Assembly: GCA_028554795.2 (NCBI GenBank)
Contig: JAPYKE020000263.1
Coordinates: 1,488,001 to 1,552,000, forward strand
Direction: 5' to 3'
DNA: 64,000 nt
From: Sinohyriopsis cumingii
Lineage: Eukaryota > Mollusca > Bivalvia > Unionida > Unionidae
This document shows, piece after piece, positions 48,890 to 61,312 of this stretch (positions are counted from its first letter, which is position 1; the number at the start of each line of letters is the position of its first letter). The notes beneath the pieces are model-generated. The model had not been told where the DNA came from. It worked only from the letters and a program-made list of their open reading frames with translations, and searched no databases. Both the position numbers and the translations under genes were made by a program.

Positions 48890-51800
48890 TCTCTCATTTT
48901 CCTTTTAAATTCAGTGAGAATAAAAAATATGTTGGGGTACATACTGAAATATATCTCAACATGGTTGCATGGATATATGTAAATAAACATCCATAGATCT
49001 TTCATAGATACATGTATCAAAGTATTTTAATATTCTGGTATATGGCAACAAGTTTGCTGTAATGCAGGATATGTAACGAAAGAGATTTCACCATGTATAA
49101 CTTGTTGATTGTTAAGAAGGAAATTGTTTTATTATTATGGAGGATAAATGTATTCAGTAAATTTTGAATGTATTTTTAATTTTACAGCAAATGATATTAG
49201 TATGTTCCTATTTATATTTGTATCATTGTCATATTATTGATGCTTTATTATTGTCTTCTTTTTCATGATATCCTTGACAAAACAGGGCGTAAGTATTATA
49301 TCTTGAACTTTTCTGTTACTTGGTCTAAAAAGACATACAGTCATCTCAAAAGAGAATTAAAAGGCAGAAAAATAACTCACTTTTTTAATAACTTTGAAAG
49401 AGAATGTGTTTTTCTCACCGATTTTTAAATTTGCCAGGTCAGGTATTTAGTGTTATTTGTCGTATAGACCATAAACCAGACAAAAGTACGTGCCACAAAC
49501 TGCCCTTGTAGTGTGAAAGGCAAGCCGCTGTTTGTGTACATAGTTTGTCTTTGGAGTTAATCCATATTACATTGGGGTGAACGAGGTCTTTTTGCCTATT
49601 AAACCAGCAAGTGATTATTGTTTCCCGGATTTGATTGACATTGCTAAAGGATTGGGTTATGTGTTCCTTTTTTCCCCCGATGTTACATTAATCACATCCC
49701 ACACATTAAGTCATCAGTTAAAGTTGGTGAAGTCAGTTACATCCTTTCTTTATAGAATTCACCCCTTTATGTTATCTGTAAATTAAGCCACTGACTTGAG
49801 TCTCTTGTGTTAATGATTTTGTTTGTGGATGTGATAATTGTCTTTTTATTTTATTTATTTCTATAAGTACAGTGTACATTTATATATATTCAAAATTTCC
49901 ACAAAGCTTGATCAAAATCATCATTGCAGCTGTTGTTACTATTCAGCTCTAATAATGTTAACACCTAGAACCTAAATAACAATGGCATAAACTCCCAGTA
50001 AAAGGAAAGAAATTTAACCCTAGAGAAAATCATTATGGTAACTGAAAGAAATGAAAACGAAACCATTTTAAAATAGCAATTTAAACGGCCAGTGAAGCAA
50101 TCTTCAGGGTGTCAAAAAGGTCACGGAACAAACTGGAAATGATTTTACATGCTAAGTCATGTAAATACATCTTCAAATATAATTGTCATTTTAATGTTTG
50201 AAGCATCTGTCACTTTTTGGCCATGTAATTTTGTTTTCAGATCAAAGCATACAATATTTTAACAAGAACCATCAATACAGGATCTGATATCTGTAAAGTG
50301 ATTGTGTTTCTTTCTCCTTCTTCAAACGTACTTCTTATATTATTTAATTTAATTCTGATTTCATATATATTTATTTCAGTTTATTTGTTTGTTAGTTTTT
50401 AATTTTATTTATATTTCATTACCTGCTCTAGTAATGTAAATTTATTCACTAGAGATGATACCTTTTTTAGCAAATAGTTTGACCTTGACTGTTCCTTTTG
50501 TAAACACCAGGTTTTGACCTAGATCCTGACATTGATTCAGAATTAGTAGCAACCACGTAAATCAGTTCTATTTTTATTTTAAATGATTGGTTGTTGTCGT
50601 GGTCAAGATCAGAGTACATTTTTATGATGTAAACAATTTTTTAAAATTGTATTTCTTAGAGTAAAATGATTGGTTTTCGTCAGGGCTACATTGTGTGTAG
50701 GTGAGCTTTAACAGGTACATACTTTTGACGAGGTTCTGGAACATGATGACGTGACCCATTTTTAGCAATTTAGAATACGATATATCCTTTGTTTTGGAGA
50801 GATATTCTCAGTAGTAGTTGGGGATGCGGAAGGTCGTGGGTTCGATCGACGGCCGAGTCATACCAAAGACTTACAAAAACGATACTAACAGCTGCCTCGC
50901 TTGGCGCTCAGCATTAAAAGGTTAATGTTAGGACTGGTCGGCCCAGTGTCAGGATAATGTGACTGGGTGGGACACCATGCTACATGTCTGCGGCATGATG
51001 CCCCAGTTGTAGACATCACTATAGGCTGCCACATTGCAGTCATCGTAGCGATATGACTGAAAAATTGTTAAAGCTACGTTAAAAATCCAAATCACATCAC
51101 ATCACATCAGTAGTAGTTGGGCTTCTACACTGGAAGTTGTATGTTGTGCTGTTAGGAGTAATTTCAAATTAGTTGGGTTTTAAAGGATTAATTCTTTTTT
51201 CTGGAAAATACGTGTGCTCATATGAAATTTGTGAGCAAAGGCAGCTGTTATAAAAATTTATTTGGATTTCCAAAACTGGGAGTGATAATTCTTGTTTCTA
51301 CAAGGATCTGTAGACTCCAGCACTACGTATTACAGCATACGTCGTCTTCTTCCATCTCGGATTCTTCATGGGGACTCAAACTTGAAATCATTAGAACATT
51401 TTATTATTAGGACTACTAAAATTTTATTCGTGGATTATTCTTGGTTTATTTTTTGATTTGATTCTTAAAACCGTAGTTCCTATTTTTCTCTCTCTATTTT
51501 ACAGAATATTACTAGGAAAAGAAATTATTATATTTTTCAAAGCTTGTTGTTTTCACTCTTTCTTGTGTTACTTTTTATTCGAGCCTAAACAAGTAACATA
51601 AGATAATCAAATCCTACCTTGGAATCTGGTCTTTTTGTACAAGCCTGCTATGGGAGACCACATGTCTTGAGATAACCTTTTTTATTTCGAGATGGAGCAG
51701 TATGTGAAGACAGGTTATACCTTGTTTTCAATTGGTTTTAGTTTTTCCCCAGCAATGTAATATTGGCATCCTTTACTAGATTTTGTGTCAGTTCTCTTGT

Positions 51801-52081
51801 ATCCATGAAAGTATGATTTAAATCCCAATTAGGCAGTGTAATGCGAACTACCTCCAAGAAGTGTGATTGTCTTTCTTTTTTCAGATTTCGTTTCTATTTA
51901 TACATTGATTTATTCATGTATGCACCAAAATTTAAGGGTTTTGTGGATATATAACTATTTGTTGAATAATTTGAATATTGAGGTTTTTCGCTAATTCTGT
52001 TTGAATTCATGTCCAAAACTGAGTACTGTCCAGAATTGTATGAAATGTTTATGGAAGATATAGATTAATTTGCAAGATATA
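48890..52081 (+). repeat. Diverged unit D5 (SINE-filled, X head)
   Basis: Length 3,192 bp, about 20 bp more than Y-head SINE units because of the X insertion near 49410-49435. Frame a at 49577-49786, frame b at 51222-51410. Confidence 0.9.
50823..51106 (+). mobile_element. SINE copy in D5
   Basis: Same site; subtype with cattaaaagg and gcagtcatcg. Confidence 0.9.
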
Positions 52082-53997
52082 TCTCTCATTTTCCTTTTAA
52101 ATTCAGTGAGAATAAAAAATATGTTGGGGTACATACTGAAATATATCTCAACATGGTTGCATGGATATATGTAAATAAACATCCATAGATCTTTCATAGA
52201 TACATGTATCAAAGTATTTTAATATTCTGGTATATGGCAACAAGTTTGCTGTAATGCAGGATATGTAACGAAAGAGATTTCACCATTTATAACTTGTTGA
52301 TTGTTAAGAAGGAAATTGTTTTATTATTATGGAGGATAAATGTATTCAGTAAATTTTGTATGTATTTTTAATTTTACAGCAAATGATATTAGTATGTTCC
52401 TATTTATATTTGTATCATTGTCATATTATTGATGCTTTATTATTGTCTTCTTTTTCATGATATCCTTGACAAAACAGGGCGTAAGTATTATATCTTGAAC
52501 TTTTCTGTTACTTGGTCTAAAAAGACATACAGTCATCTCAAAAGAGAATTAAAAGGCAGAAAAATAACTCACTTTTGTAATAACTTTGAAAGAGAATGTG
52601 TTTTTCTCACCGATTTTTATATTTGCCAGGTCAGGTATTTAGTGTCATTTGTCGTATAGACCATAAACCAGACAAAAGTACGTGCCACAAACTGCCCTTG
52701 TAGTGTGAAAGGCAAGCCGCTGTTTGTGTACATAGTTTGTCTTTGGAGTTAATCCATATTACATTGGGGTGAACGAGGTCTTTTTGCCTATTAAACCAGC
52801 AAGTGATTATTGTTTCCCGGATTTGATTGACATTGCTAAAGGATTGGGTTATGTGTTCCTTTTTTCCCCCGATGTTACATTAATCACATCCCACACATTA
52901 AGTCATCAGTTAAAGTTGGTGCAGTCAGTTACATCCTTTCTTTATAGAATTCACCCCTTTATGTTATCTGTAAATTAAGCCACTGACTTGAGTCTCTTGT
53001 GTTAATGATTTTGTTTGTGGATGTGATAATTGTCTTTTTATTTTATTTATTTCTATAAGTACAGTGTACATTTATATATATTCAAAATTTCCACAAAGCT
53101 TGATCAAAATCATCATTGCAGCTGTTGTTACTATTCAGCTCTAATAATGTTAACACCTAGAACCTAAATAACAGTGGCATAAACTCCCAGTAAAAGGAAA
53201 GAAATTTAACCCTAGAGAAAATCATTATGGTAACTGAAAGAAATGAAAACGAAACCATTTTAAAATAGCAATTTAAATGGCCAGTGAAGCAATCTTCAGG
53301 GTGTCAAAAAGGTCAAGGAACAAACTGGAAATGATTTTACATGCTAAGTCATGTAAATACATCTTCAAATATAATTGTCATTTTAATGTTTGAAGCATCT
53401 GTCACTTTTTGGCCATGTAATTTTGTTTTCAGATCAAAGCATACAATATTTTAACAAGAACCATCAATACAGGATCTGATATCTGTAAAGTGATTGTGTT
53501 TCTTTCTCCTTCTTCAAACGTACTTCTTATATTATTTAATTTAATTCTGATTTAATATATATTTATTTCAATTTATTTTTTTGCTAGTTTTGAATTTTAT
53601 TTATATTTCATTACGTGCTTTAGTAATGTAAATTTATTCACTAGAGATGATACCTTTTTTAGCAAATAGTTTGACCTTGACTGTTCCTTTTGTAAACACC
53701 AGGTTTAGACCTAGATCTTGACATTGATTCAAAATTAGTAGCAACCACATAAATTAGTTCTTTTTTATTTTAAATGGTTGCTTGTTGTCGTGGACAAGAT
53801 CGGAGTACATTTTTATGATGTAGACAATTATTTAAAATTGTATTTCTTAGAGTAAAATGATTGGTTTTCTTCAGGGCCACATTGTGTGTTGGTGAGCTTT
53901 AACAGGTACATACCTTCGACGAGGTTCTGGAACATGATGACGTGACCCATTTGTTGCATTTAGAATTTGATATAACCTTTGTTTTGGAGAGATATTT

Positions 53998-54012
53998 TCA
54001 GCAGTAGTTGTG
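53998..54012 (+). other. Empty SINE target site in D6
   Basis: Reads attttcagcagtagttgtgctc: single copy, no element. Confidence 0.85.
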
Positions 54013-54495
54013 CTCTTACACTGGAAGTTGTATGTTGTGCTGTTGGGAGTGATTTCAGATTAGTTGGGTTTTAAGGGATTAATTCTTTTTTTCCTGGAAA
54101 ATACGTGTGCTCATATGAAATTTCTGAGCAGAACCAGCTCTTATAAAAATTTATTTGCATTTCCAAAAACTAGGAGTGATAATTCTTGTTTCTACAAGAA
54201 TCTGTAGACTTAAGCACTACAGATTACAGCATACATCATCGTCTTCCATTTTGAATTCTTCATGGGGACTCAAACTTGAAATCATTAGAACATTTTATTA
54301 TTAGGACTACTCAAATTTTATTCGTGGATTATTCTTGGATTATTTTTGGATTTGATTCTTAAATCCGTAAGTTCATCATTTTTTTCTATTTTACTTAATA
54401 TTTCTAGGAAAAAAAATTATATTTGTCAAAGCTTGTTGTTTTCACTCTTTCTTGTGTTACTGTTTATTCGAGCCTAAACAAGTAACATAAGATAA

Positions 54496-54747
54496 TCAAA
54501 TTCTACCTTGGATTCTGGTCTTTTTGTACATGCCTGCTATGGGACACCACATGTCTTGAGAGAACCTATTTTGTTTCGAGATGGAGCAGTCTCTCAAGAT
54601 AGGTTGTACCTTGTCTTCAGTTGGTTTTAGTTTTTCCCCAGCAATATAATATTGGCATCCTTTACTATATTTTGTGTCAGTTTCTCTTTTGTCCATGAAA
54701 GTATGATTTAAATCGCAGTTAGACAGTATAATGCGAACTATCTCCAA
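54496..54747 (-). other. Minus-strand open frame (83 codons) in the B-lineage tail
   Basis: Found only in D6 and D9 (63728-63979). It covers the B version of the segment duplicated in the array. A-lineage copies lose it through a 2-base length difference (agttctcttg against agtttctctttt) and a stop. It is polar and Lys-rich, with no recognised domain. Restriction to two nearly identical copies makes it weak evidence for a gene. Confidence 0.15.
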
Positions 54748-54973
54748 AAATTTGATTTTCCTTATCCTTTTTTCCAGATTTCGTTTCTATTGATATATTC
54801 ATTTATTCATGTATGCATCAAAATGTATGGGTTTTATTGACATATGTATTTGTTTAATAATTTGAATATTTGAGGTTTTTTCCTAATTCTCTTTGAATTT
54901 GTTTCCAACGGTGAGTGCTGTCCAGAATTGTATGAAAACTTTATGGAAGTTATCGATTCATTTGCAAAATATA

Positions 54974-57900
54974 TTTCTCATTTTCCTTTTAAACTCATTG
55001 AGAACAAAAAAATACAGGAGTACATACTGAAATATATCTCAACATGGTTTCATGTATATATGTATATAAACATCCATACATCCTTCATATATACATGTAT
55101 CAAAGTAGTTGAATGTCCTAGTATATGGTAACAAGTTTGCTGTAATGCAAGACATGTAACAAAATAGATTTAGCCATATATAACTTGTTGATTGTTAAGA
55201 AGGAAACTGTTTTATTGTTATGGACGATAAATGTATTCATTAATTTTTTTTATGTCTTTAATTTTAGAGCAAATGATATTTGTATGTTCCTATTTATGAT
55301 ATTAATCAGTATCATATTATTGAATTCTTGTTATTTTCTTCTTTTTCATGATATCCTTGACAAAACAGTTGGTAAATGTAATATCTTGAACTTTTCTGTT
55401 AGTTGGTCTGAACAGTCATACAGTGATCTCAAAAAGAGAATAAACAGGCAGAAAGATAACTCATTTTTCTAATAACATTGAAAGAGAATGTAGTTTGGCA
55501 GGTCAAGTATTTAGTGTGATTTGTTGTATAGACTATCAAGCAGACTAAAGTACGTGTCACGAAATGCCCTTGTAGTGCCAAAGACAAGCCGGTGTTTGTG
55601 TACATAGTTTGTCTTTGGAGTTAATCCATATTACCTTGGGGTGAATGAGGTCTTTTTGCCTATTAAACCAGCAAGTGATTATTGTTTCCCGGATTCGATT
55701 GATATTGCTATAGGATTGGGTTGTGTGTTCCTTTTTTACCTCGATGTTACGTTAATCACATCCCACACATCAAGTTATCAGTTGAAGTTGGTGCAGTCGG
55801 TTGCATCCTTTCTTTATAGAATTCATCCCTGTATGTTATCTGTAAATTAAGCCACTGACTTGAGTCTCTTGTGTTAATGATTTTGTTTGTGGATGTGATA
55901 ATTGTCTTTTTATTTTATTTCTTTCTATAAGTACAGTGTACATTTATATATATTCAAAATTTCCTCAAAGCTTGATCAAACTCATCATTGCAGCTGTTGT
56001 TGCTATTGAGCACTTATAATGTTAACACCTAGAACCTAAATAACAATGGCATAAACTCCCAGTAAAAGGAAACAATTTTAACCCTGGAGAAAATCATTAT
56101 GGTAATTGAAAGAAACGAGGAAGAAACCATTTTAAAATAGCAATTTAAACGACCAAGGTAACAATCTTCAGGGTGTTAAAAAGGTCAAGGAACAAACTGG
56201 AAATGATTTTACATGCTAAGTCATGTAAATACATCTTTAAATATAAATGTGATTGACATTTAATGTTTGAAGTATCTATCACTTTTTGCCACATAATTTT
56301 GTTTTCAGATGAATGCGTAAAATATTTTAACAAGAACTATGAATACAGGATCTGATGTCTGTAAAGATATTGTGGTTCTTTCTCCTTTTTCAAAAGTACT
56401 TGTTATATTATTTAATTTAATTCTGATTTAATATATATTTATTTTAAATTATTTGTTTGTGAGTTTTAACTTTTATTTATTTTTCATTACATGCTTTTGT
56501 AATGTAAATTTATTCACTAGAGATAATACCTTTTTTAGCAAATAGTTTGACCTTGACTGTTCCTTTTGTAAACACCAGGTTTTGACCTAGATCCTGACAT
56601 TGATTCAGAATTAATAGCAACCACGTAAATCAGTTCTATTTTTTTTTAAATGATTGGTTGTTGTCGTGGTCAAGATCAGAGTACATTTTCATGATGTAAA
56701 CAATTTTTTAAAATTGTATTTCTTAGAGTAAAATGATTGATTTTCATCAGGGCCACATTGTGTGTAGGTGAGCTTTAACAGGTACATACTTTCGACGAGG
56801 TTCTGGAACATGATGACGTGACCCATTTTTAGCATTTTCGAATACGATATAACCTTTGTTTTGGAGAGATATTCTCAGTAGTTGTTGGGGATGCGGGAGG
56901 TCGTGGGTTCGATCGACGGCCGAGTCATACCAAAGACTTACAAAAACGATACTAACAGCTGCCTCGCTTGGCGCTCAGCATTAAGAGGTTAATGTTAGGA
57001 CTGGTCGGCCCAGTGTCAGGATAATGTGACTTGGTGGGACACCATGCTACATGTCTGCGGCATGATGCCTCAGGTGTAGACATCACTATAAGCTGCCACA
57101 TTGCAGACATCATAGCAATATTTCTGAAAAATTGTTAAAGCTACGTTAAAAATCCAAATCACATCACATCACATCAGTAGTAGTTGGGCTCCTACACTGG
57201 AAGTTGTATGTTCTGCTGTTGGGAGTAATTTCAAATTAGTTGGGTTTTAAAGGATTAATTCTTTTTTCCTGGAAAATATGTGTGCTGATATGAAATTTGT
57301 GAGCAAAGGCAGCTGTTATAAAAATTTATTTGGATTTCCAAAACTAGGAGTGATAATTCTTGTTTCTACAAGGATCTGTAGACTCAAGCACTACATATTA
57401 CAGCATACGTCGTCGTCTTCCATCTTGGATTCTTCATGGGGACTCAAACTTGAAATCATTAGAACATTTTATTATTAGGACTACTAAAATTTTATTCGTG
57501 GATTATTCTTGGTTTATTTTTTGATTTGATTCTTAAAACCATAGTTCCTATTTTTTCTCTCTCTATTTTACAGAATATTACTAGGAAAAGAAATTATTAT
57601 ATTTTTCAGAGCTTGTTGTTTTCACTCTTTCTTGTGTTACTGTTTATTCGACCCTAAACAAGTAACATAAGATAATGAAATTCTACCATGGATTCTGGTC
57701 TTTTTGTACAAGCCTGCTATGGGAGTCCACATATCTTGAGATAACCTTTCTTGTTTCGAGATGGAGCAGTCTCTCAAGACAGGTTATACCTTGTTTTCAG
57801 TTGGTTTTAGTTTTTCCCCAGCAATGTAATATTGGCATCCTTTACTAAATTTTGTGTCAGTTTCTCTTTTGTCCATGAAATTATGATTTAAATCCCAATT

Positions 57901-58154
57901 TGGCAGTGTAATGCGAACTACCTCCAAGAAGTTTGATTCTCTTTAATCTTTTTTCAGATTTCGTTTCTATTATATATTCATTTATTGATGTATGCACCAA
58001 AATGTAAGGGTTTTGTGGATATATAACTATTTGTTGAATAATTTGAATATTTGAGGTATCTCGCTAATTCTGTTTGAATTCATTTCCAAAACTGAGTACT
58101 TTCCAGAATTGTATGAAATGTTTATGGAAGATATAGATTCATTTGCAAAATATA
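54974..58154 (+). repeat. Diverged unit D7 (SINE-filled), closest relative of the array unit
   Basis: Length 3,181 bp. Its start continues the B lineage with the same gtatgaaaactttatggaag reading as the array (other diverged units read gtatgaaatgtttatgg or gtgtatgg). Frame a (55641-55850) has Ser-Ile-Asp-Ile-Ala, nearest to the array version. Its SINE has the array subtype. Together these point to a D7-like unit as a parent of the 3,484-bp form. Confidence 0.85.
56890..57173 (+). mobile_element. SINE copy in D7
   Basis: Same site, but the left flank has decayed to tcagtagttgttggg while the right keeps tcagtagtagttggg. It has cattaagagg and gcagacatc as in the array, plus private changes (gcgggagg, gacttggtggg). 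Confidence 0.88.
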
Positions 58155-61100
58155 TCTCTCATTTTCCTTTTACATTCAGTTAGAACAAAAATATACTGGG
58201 GTGAAATATATCTCAACGTGGTTGCATGTACATAAACATCCATACATCTTTCATAGATACATGTATCAAAGTATTTGAATATCCTAGTATATGGTAACAA
58301 GTTTGCTGTAATGCAAGATATGTAACGAAAGAGATTTAGCCATGTATAACTTGTTGATTGTTAAGAAGGAAATTGTTTTATTATTATGGGGGATAAATGT
58401 ATTCAGTAAATTTTGTATATATTTTTAATTTTACAGCAAATGATATTAGTATGTCCCTATTTATGATATTAATCAGTATGATATTATTGAATTCTTGTTA
58501 TTTTCTTCTTTTTCATGATATCCTTGACAAAACAGAGTGTAAGTATTATATCTTGAACTTTTCTGTTACTTGGTCTGAACAGTCATACAGTGATCTCAAA
58601 AAGAGAATAAAAAGGCAGAAAGATAACTCATTCTTCTAATAACCTTGAAAGAGAATGTAATTTGGCAGGTCAAGTATTTAGTGTGATTTGTTGTATAGAC
58701 TATCAACCAGACTCATGTACGTGTCACGAACTGCCCTTGTAGTGCCAAAGGCAAGCCGGTGTTTGTGTACATAGTTTGTCTTTGGAGTTAATCCATATTA
58801 CCTTGGGGTGAACGAGGTCTTTTTGCCTATTAAACCAGCAAGTGATTATTGTTTCCCGGATTCGATTCATATTGCTGTAGGATTGGGTTGTGTGTTCCTT
58901 GTTTTCCTCGATGTTACATTAATCACATCCCACACATCAAGTTATCAGTTGAAGTTGGTGCAGTCGGTTACATCCTTTCTTTATAGAATTCATCCCTTTA
59001 TGTTATCTGTAAATTAAGCCACTGACTTGAGTCTCTTGTGTCAATGATTTTGTTTGTGGATGTGATAATTGTCTTTTTATTTTATTTATTTCTATAAGTA
59101 CAGTGTACATTTATATATATTCAAAATTTCCACAAAGCTTGATCAAAATCATCATTGCAGCTGTTGTTACTATTCAGCTCTAATAATGTTAACACCTAGA
59201 ACCTAAATAACAATGGCATAAACTCCCAGTAAAAGGAAAGAAATTTAACCCTAGAGAAAATCATTATGGTAACTGAAAGAAATGAAAACGAAACCATTTT
59301 AAAATAGCAATTTAAACGGCCAGTGAAGCAATCTTCAGGGTGTCAAAAAGGTCACGGAACAAACTGGAAATGATTTTACATGCTAAGTCATGTAAATACA
59401 TCTTCAAATATAATTGTCATTTTAATGTTTGAAGCATCTGTCACTTTTTGGCCATGTAATTTTCTTTTCAGATCAAAGCATACAATATTTTAACAAGAAC
59501 CATCAATACAGGATCTGATATCTGTAAAGTGATTGTGTTTCTTTCTCCTTCTTCAAACGTACTTCTTATATTATTTAATTTAATTCTGATTTAATATATA
59601 TTTATTTCAGTTTGTTTGTTTGTTAGTTTTGAATTTTATTTATATTTCATTAACTGCTCTAATAATGTAAATTTATTCACTAGAGATGATACCTTTTTAG
59701 CAAATAGTTTGACCTTGTCTGTTCCTTTTGTAAACACCAGGTTTTGACCTAGATCCTGACATTGATTCAGAATTAGTAGCAACCACATAAATCAGTTCTA
59801 TTTTTATTTTAAATGATTGGTTGTTGTCGTGGTCAAGATCAGAGTACATTTTTATGATGTAAACAATTTTTTAAAATTGTATTTCTTAGAGTAAAATGAT
59901 TGGTTTTCGTCAGGGCTACATTGTGTGTAGGTGAGCTTTAACAGGTACATACTTTTGACGAGGTTCTGGAACATGATGACGTGACCCATTTTTAGCAATT
60001 TAGAATACGATATATCCTTTGTTTTGGAGAGATATTCTCAGTAGTAGTTGGGGATGCGGAAGGTCGTGGGTTCGATCGACGGCCGAGTCATACCAAAGAC
60101 TTACAAAAACGATACTAACAGCTGCCTCGCTTGGCGCTCAGCATTAAAAGGTTAATGTTAGGACTGGTCGGCCCAGTGTCAGGATAATGTGACTGGGTGG
60201 GACACCATGCTACATGTCTGCGGCATGATGCCCCAGTTGTAGACATCACTATAAGCTGCCACATTGCAGTCATCGTAGCGATATGACTGAAAAATTGTTA
60301 AAGCTACGTTAAAAATCGAAATCACATCACATCACATCAGTAGTAGTTGGGCTCCTACACTGGAAGTTGTATGTTGTGCTGTTGGGAGTAATTTCAAATT
60401 AGTTGGGTTTTAAAGGATTAATTCTTTTTTCCTGGAAAATACATGTGCTGTTATGAAATTTGTGAGCAAAGGCAGCTGTTATAAAAATTTATTTGGATTT
60501 CCAAAACTAGGAGTGATAATTCTTGTTTCTACAAGGATCTGTAGACTCCAGCACTACATATTACAGCATACGTCGTCTTCTTCCATCTTGGATTCTTAAT
60601 GGGGACTCAAACTTGAAATCATTAGAACATTTTATTATTAGGACTACTAAAATTTTATTCGTGGATTATTCTTGGTTTATTTTTTGATTTGATTCTTAAA
60701 ACCGTAGTTCCTATTTTTCTCTCTCTATTTTACAGAATATTACTAGGAAAAGAAATTATTATATTTTTCAAAGCTTGTTGTTTTCACTCTTTCTTGTGTT
60801 ACTGTTTATTCGAGCCTAAACAAGTAACATAAGATAATCAAATCCTACCTTGGAATCTGGTCTTTTTGTACAAGCCTGCTATGGGACACCACATGTCTTG
60901 AGATAACCTTTTTTATTTCGAGATGGAGCAGTATGTGAAGACAGGTTATACCTTGTTTTCAGTTGGTTTTAGTTTTTCACCAGCAATGTAATATTGGCAT
61001 CCTTTACTAGATTTTGTGTCAGTTCTCTTGTATCCATGTAAGTATGATTTAAATCCCAATTAGGCAGTGTAATGCGAACTACCTCCAAGAAGTTTGATTG

Positions 61101-61312
61101 TCTTTCTTTTTTCAGATTTCGTTTCTATTTATACATTCATTAATTCATGTATGCACCAAAATTTAAGGGTTTTGTGGATATATAACTATTTGTTGAATAA
61201 TTTGAATATTGAGGTTTTTCGCTAATTCTGTTTGAATTCATGTCCAAAACTGAGTACTGTCCAGAATTGTATGAAATGTGTATGGAAGATATAGATTAAT
61301 TTGCAAGATATG
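58155..61312 (+). repeat. Diverged unit D8 (SINE-filled, Y head)
   Basis: Length 3,158 bp. Frame a at 58808-59017 is the same type as in D4. Frame b is interrupted by a TAA at 60597-60599 (gattcttaatgg where others have gattcttcatgg). Confidence 0.9.
60053..60336 (+). mobile_element. SINE copy in D8
   Basis: Same site; subtype with cattaaaagg and gcagtcatcg. Confidence 0.9.

Larger units (their letters stand above)
52082..54973 (+). repeat. Diverged unit D6 (SINE-free, X head, B tail)
   Basis: Length 2,892 bp, close to the basic monomer. Frame a at 52769-52978. Frame b is broken by one extra A in ccaaaaac (54163-54170). The tail from about 54590 is the B lineage also found as the second half of the array duplication. 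Confidence 0.9.

Noticed and set aside
48799-49020. Minus-strand 73-codon frame, also at 37924, 51991 and 61222
   Set aside because: It exists only in A-lineage copies opposite the equivalent of frame c, and is lost in the array and B-lineage copies. With no motif it is best read as a chance frame.
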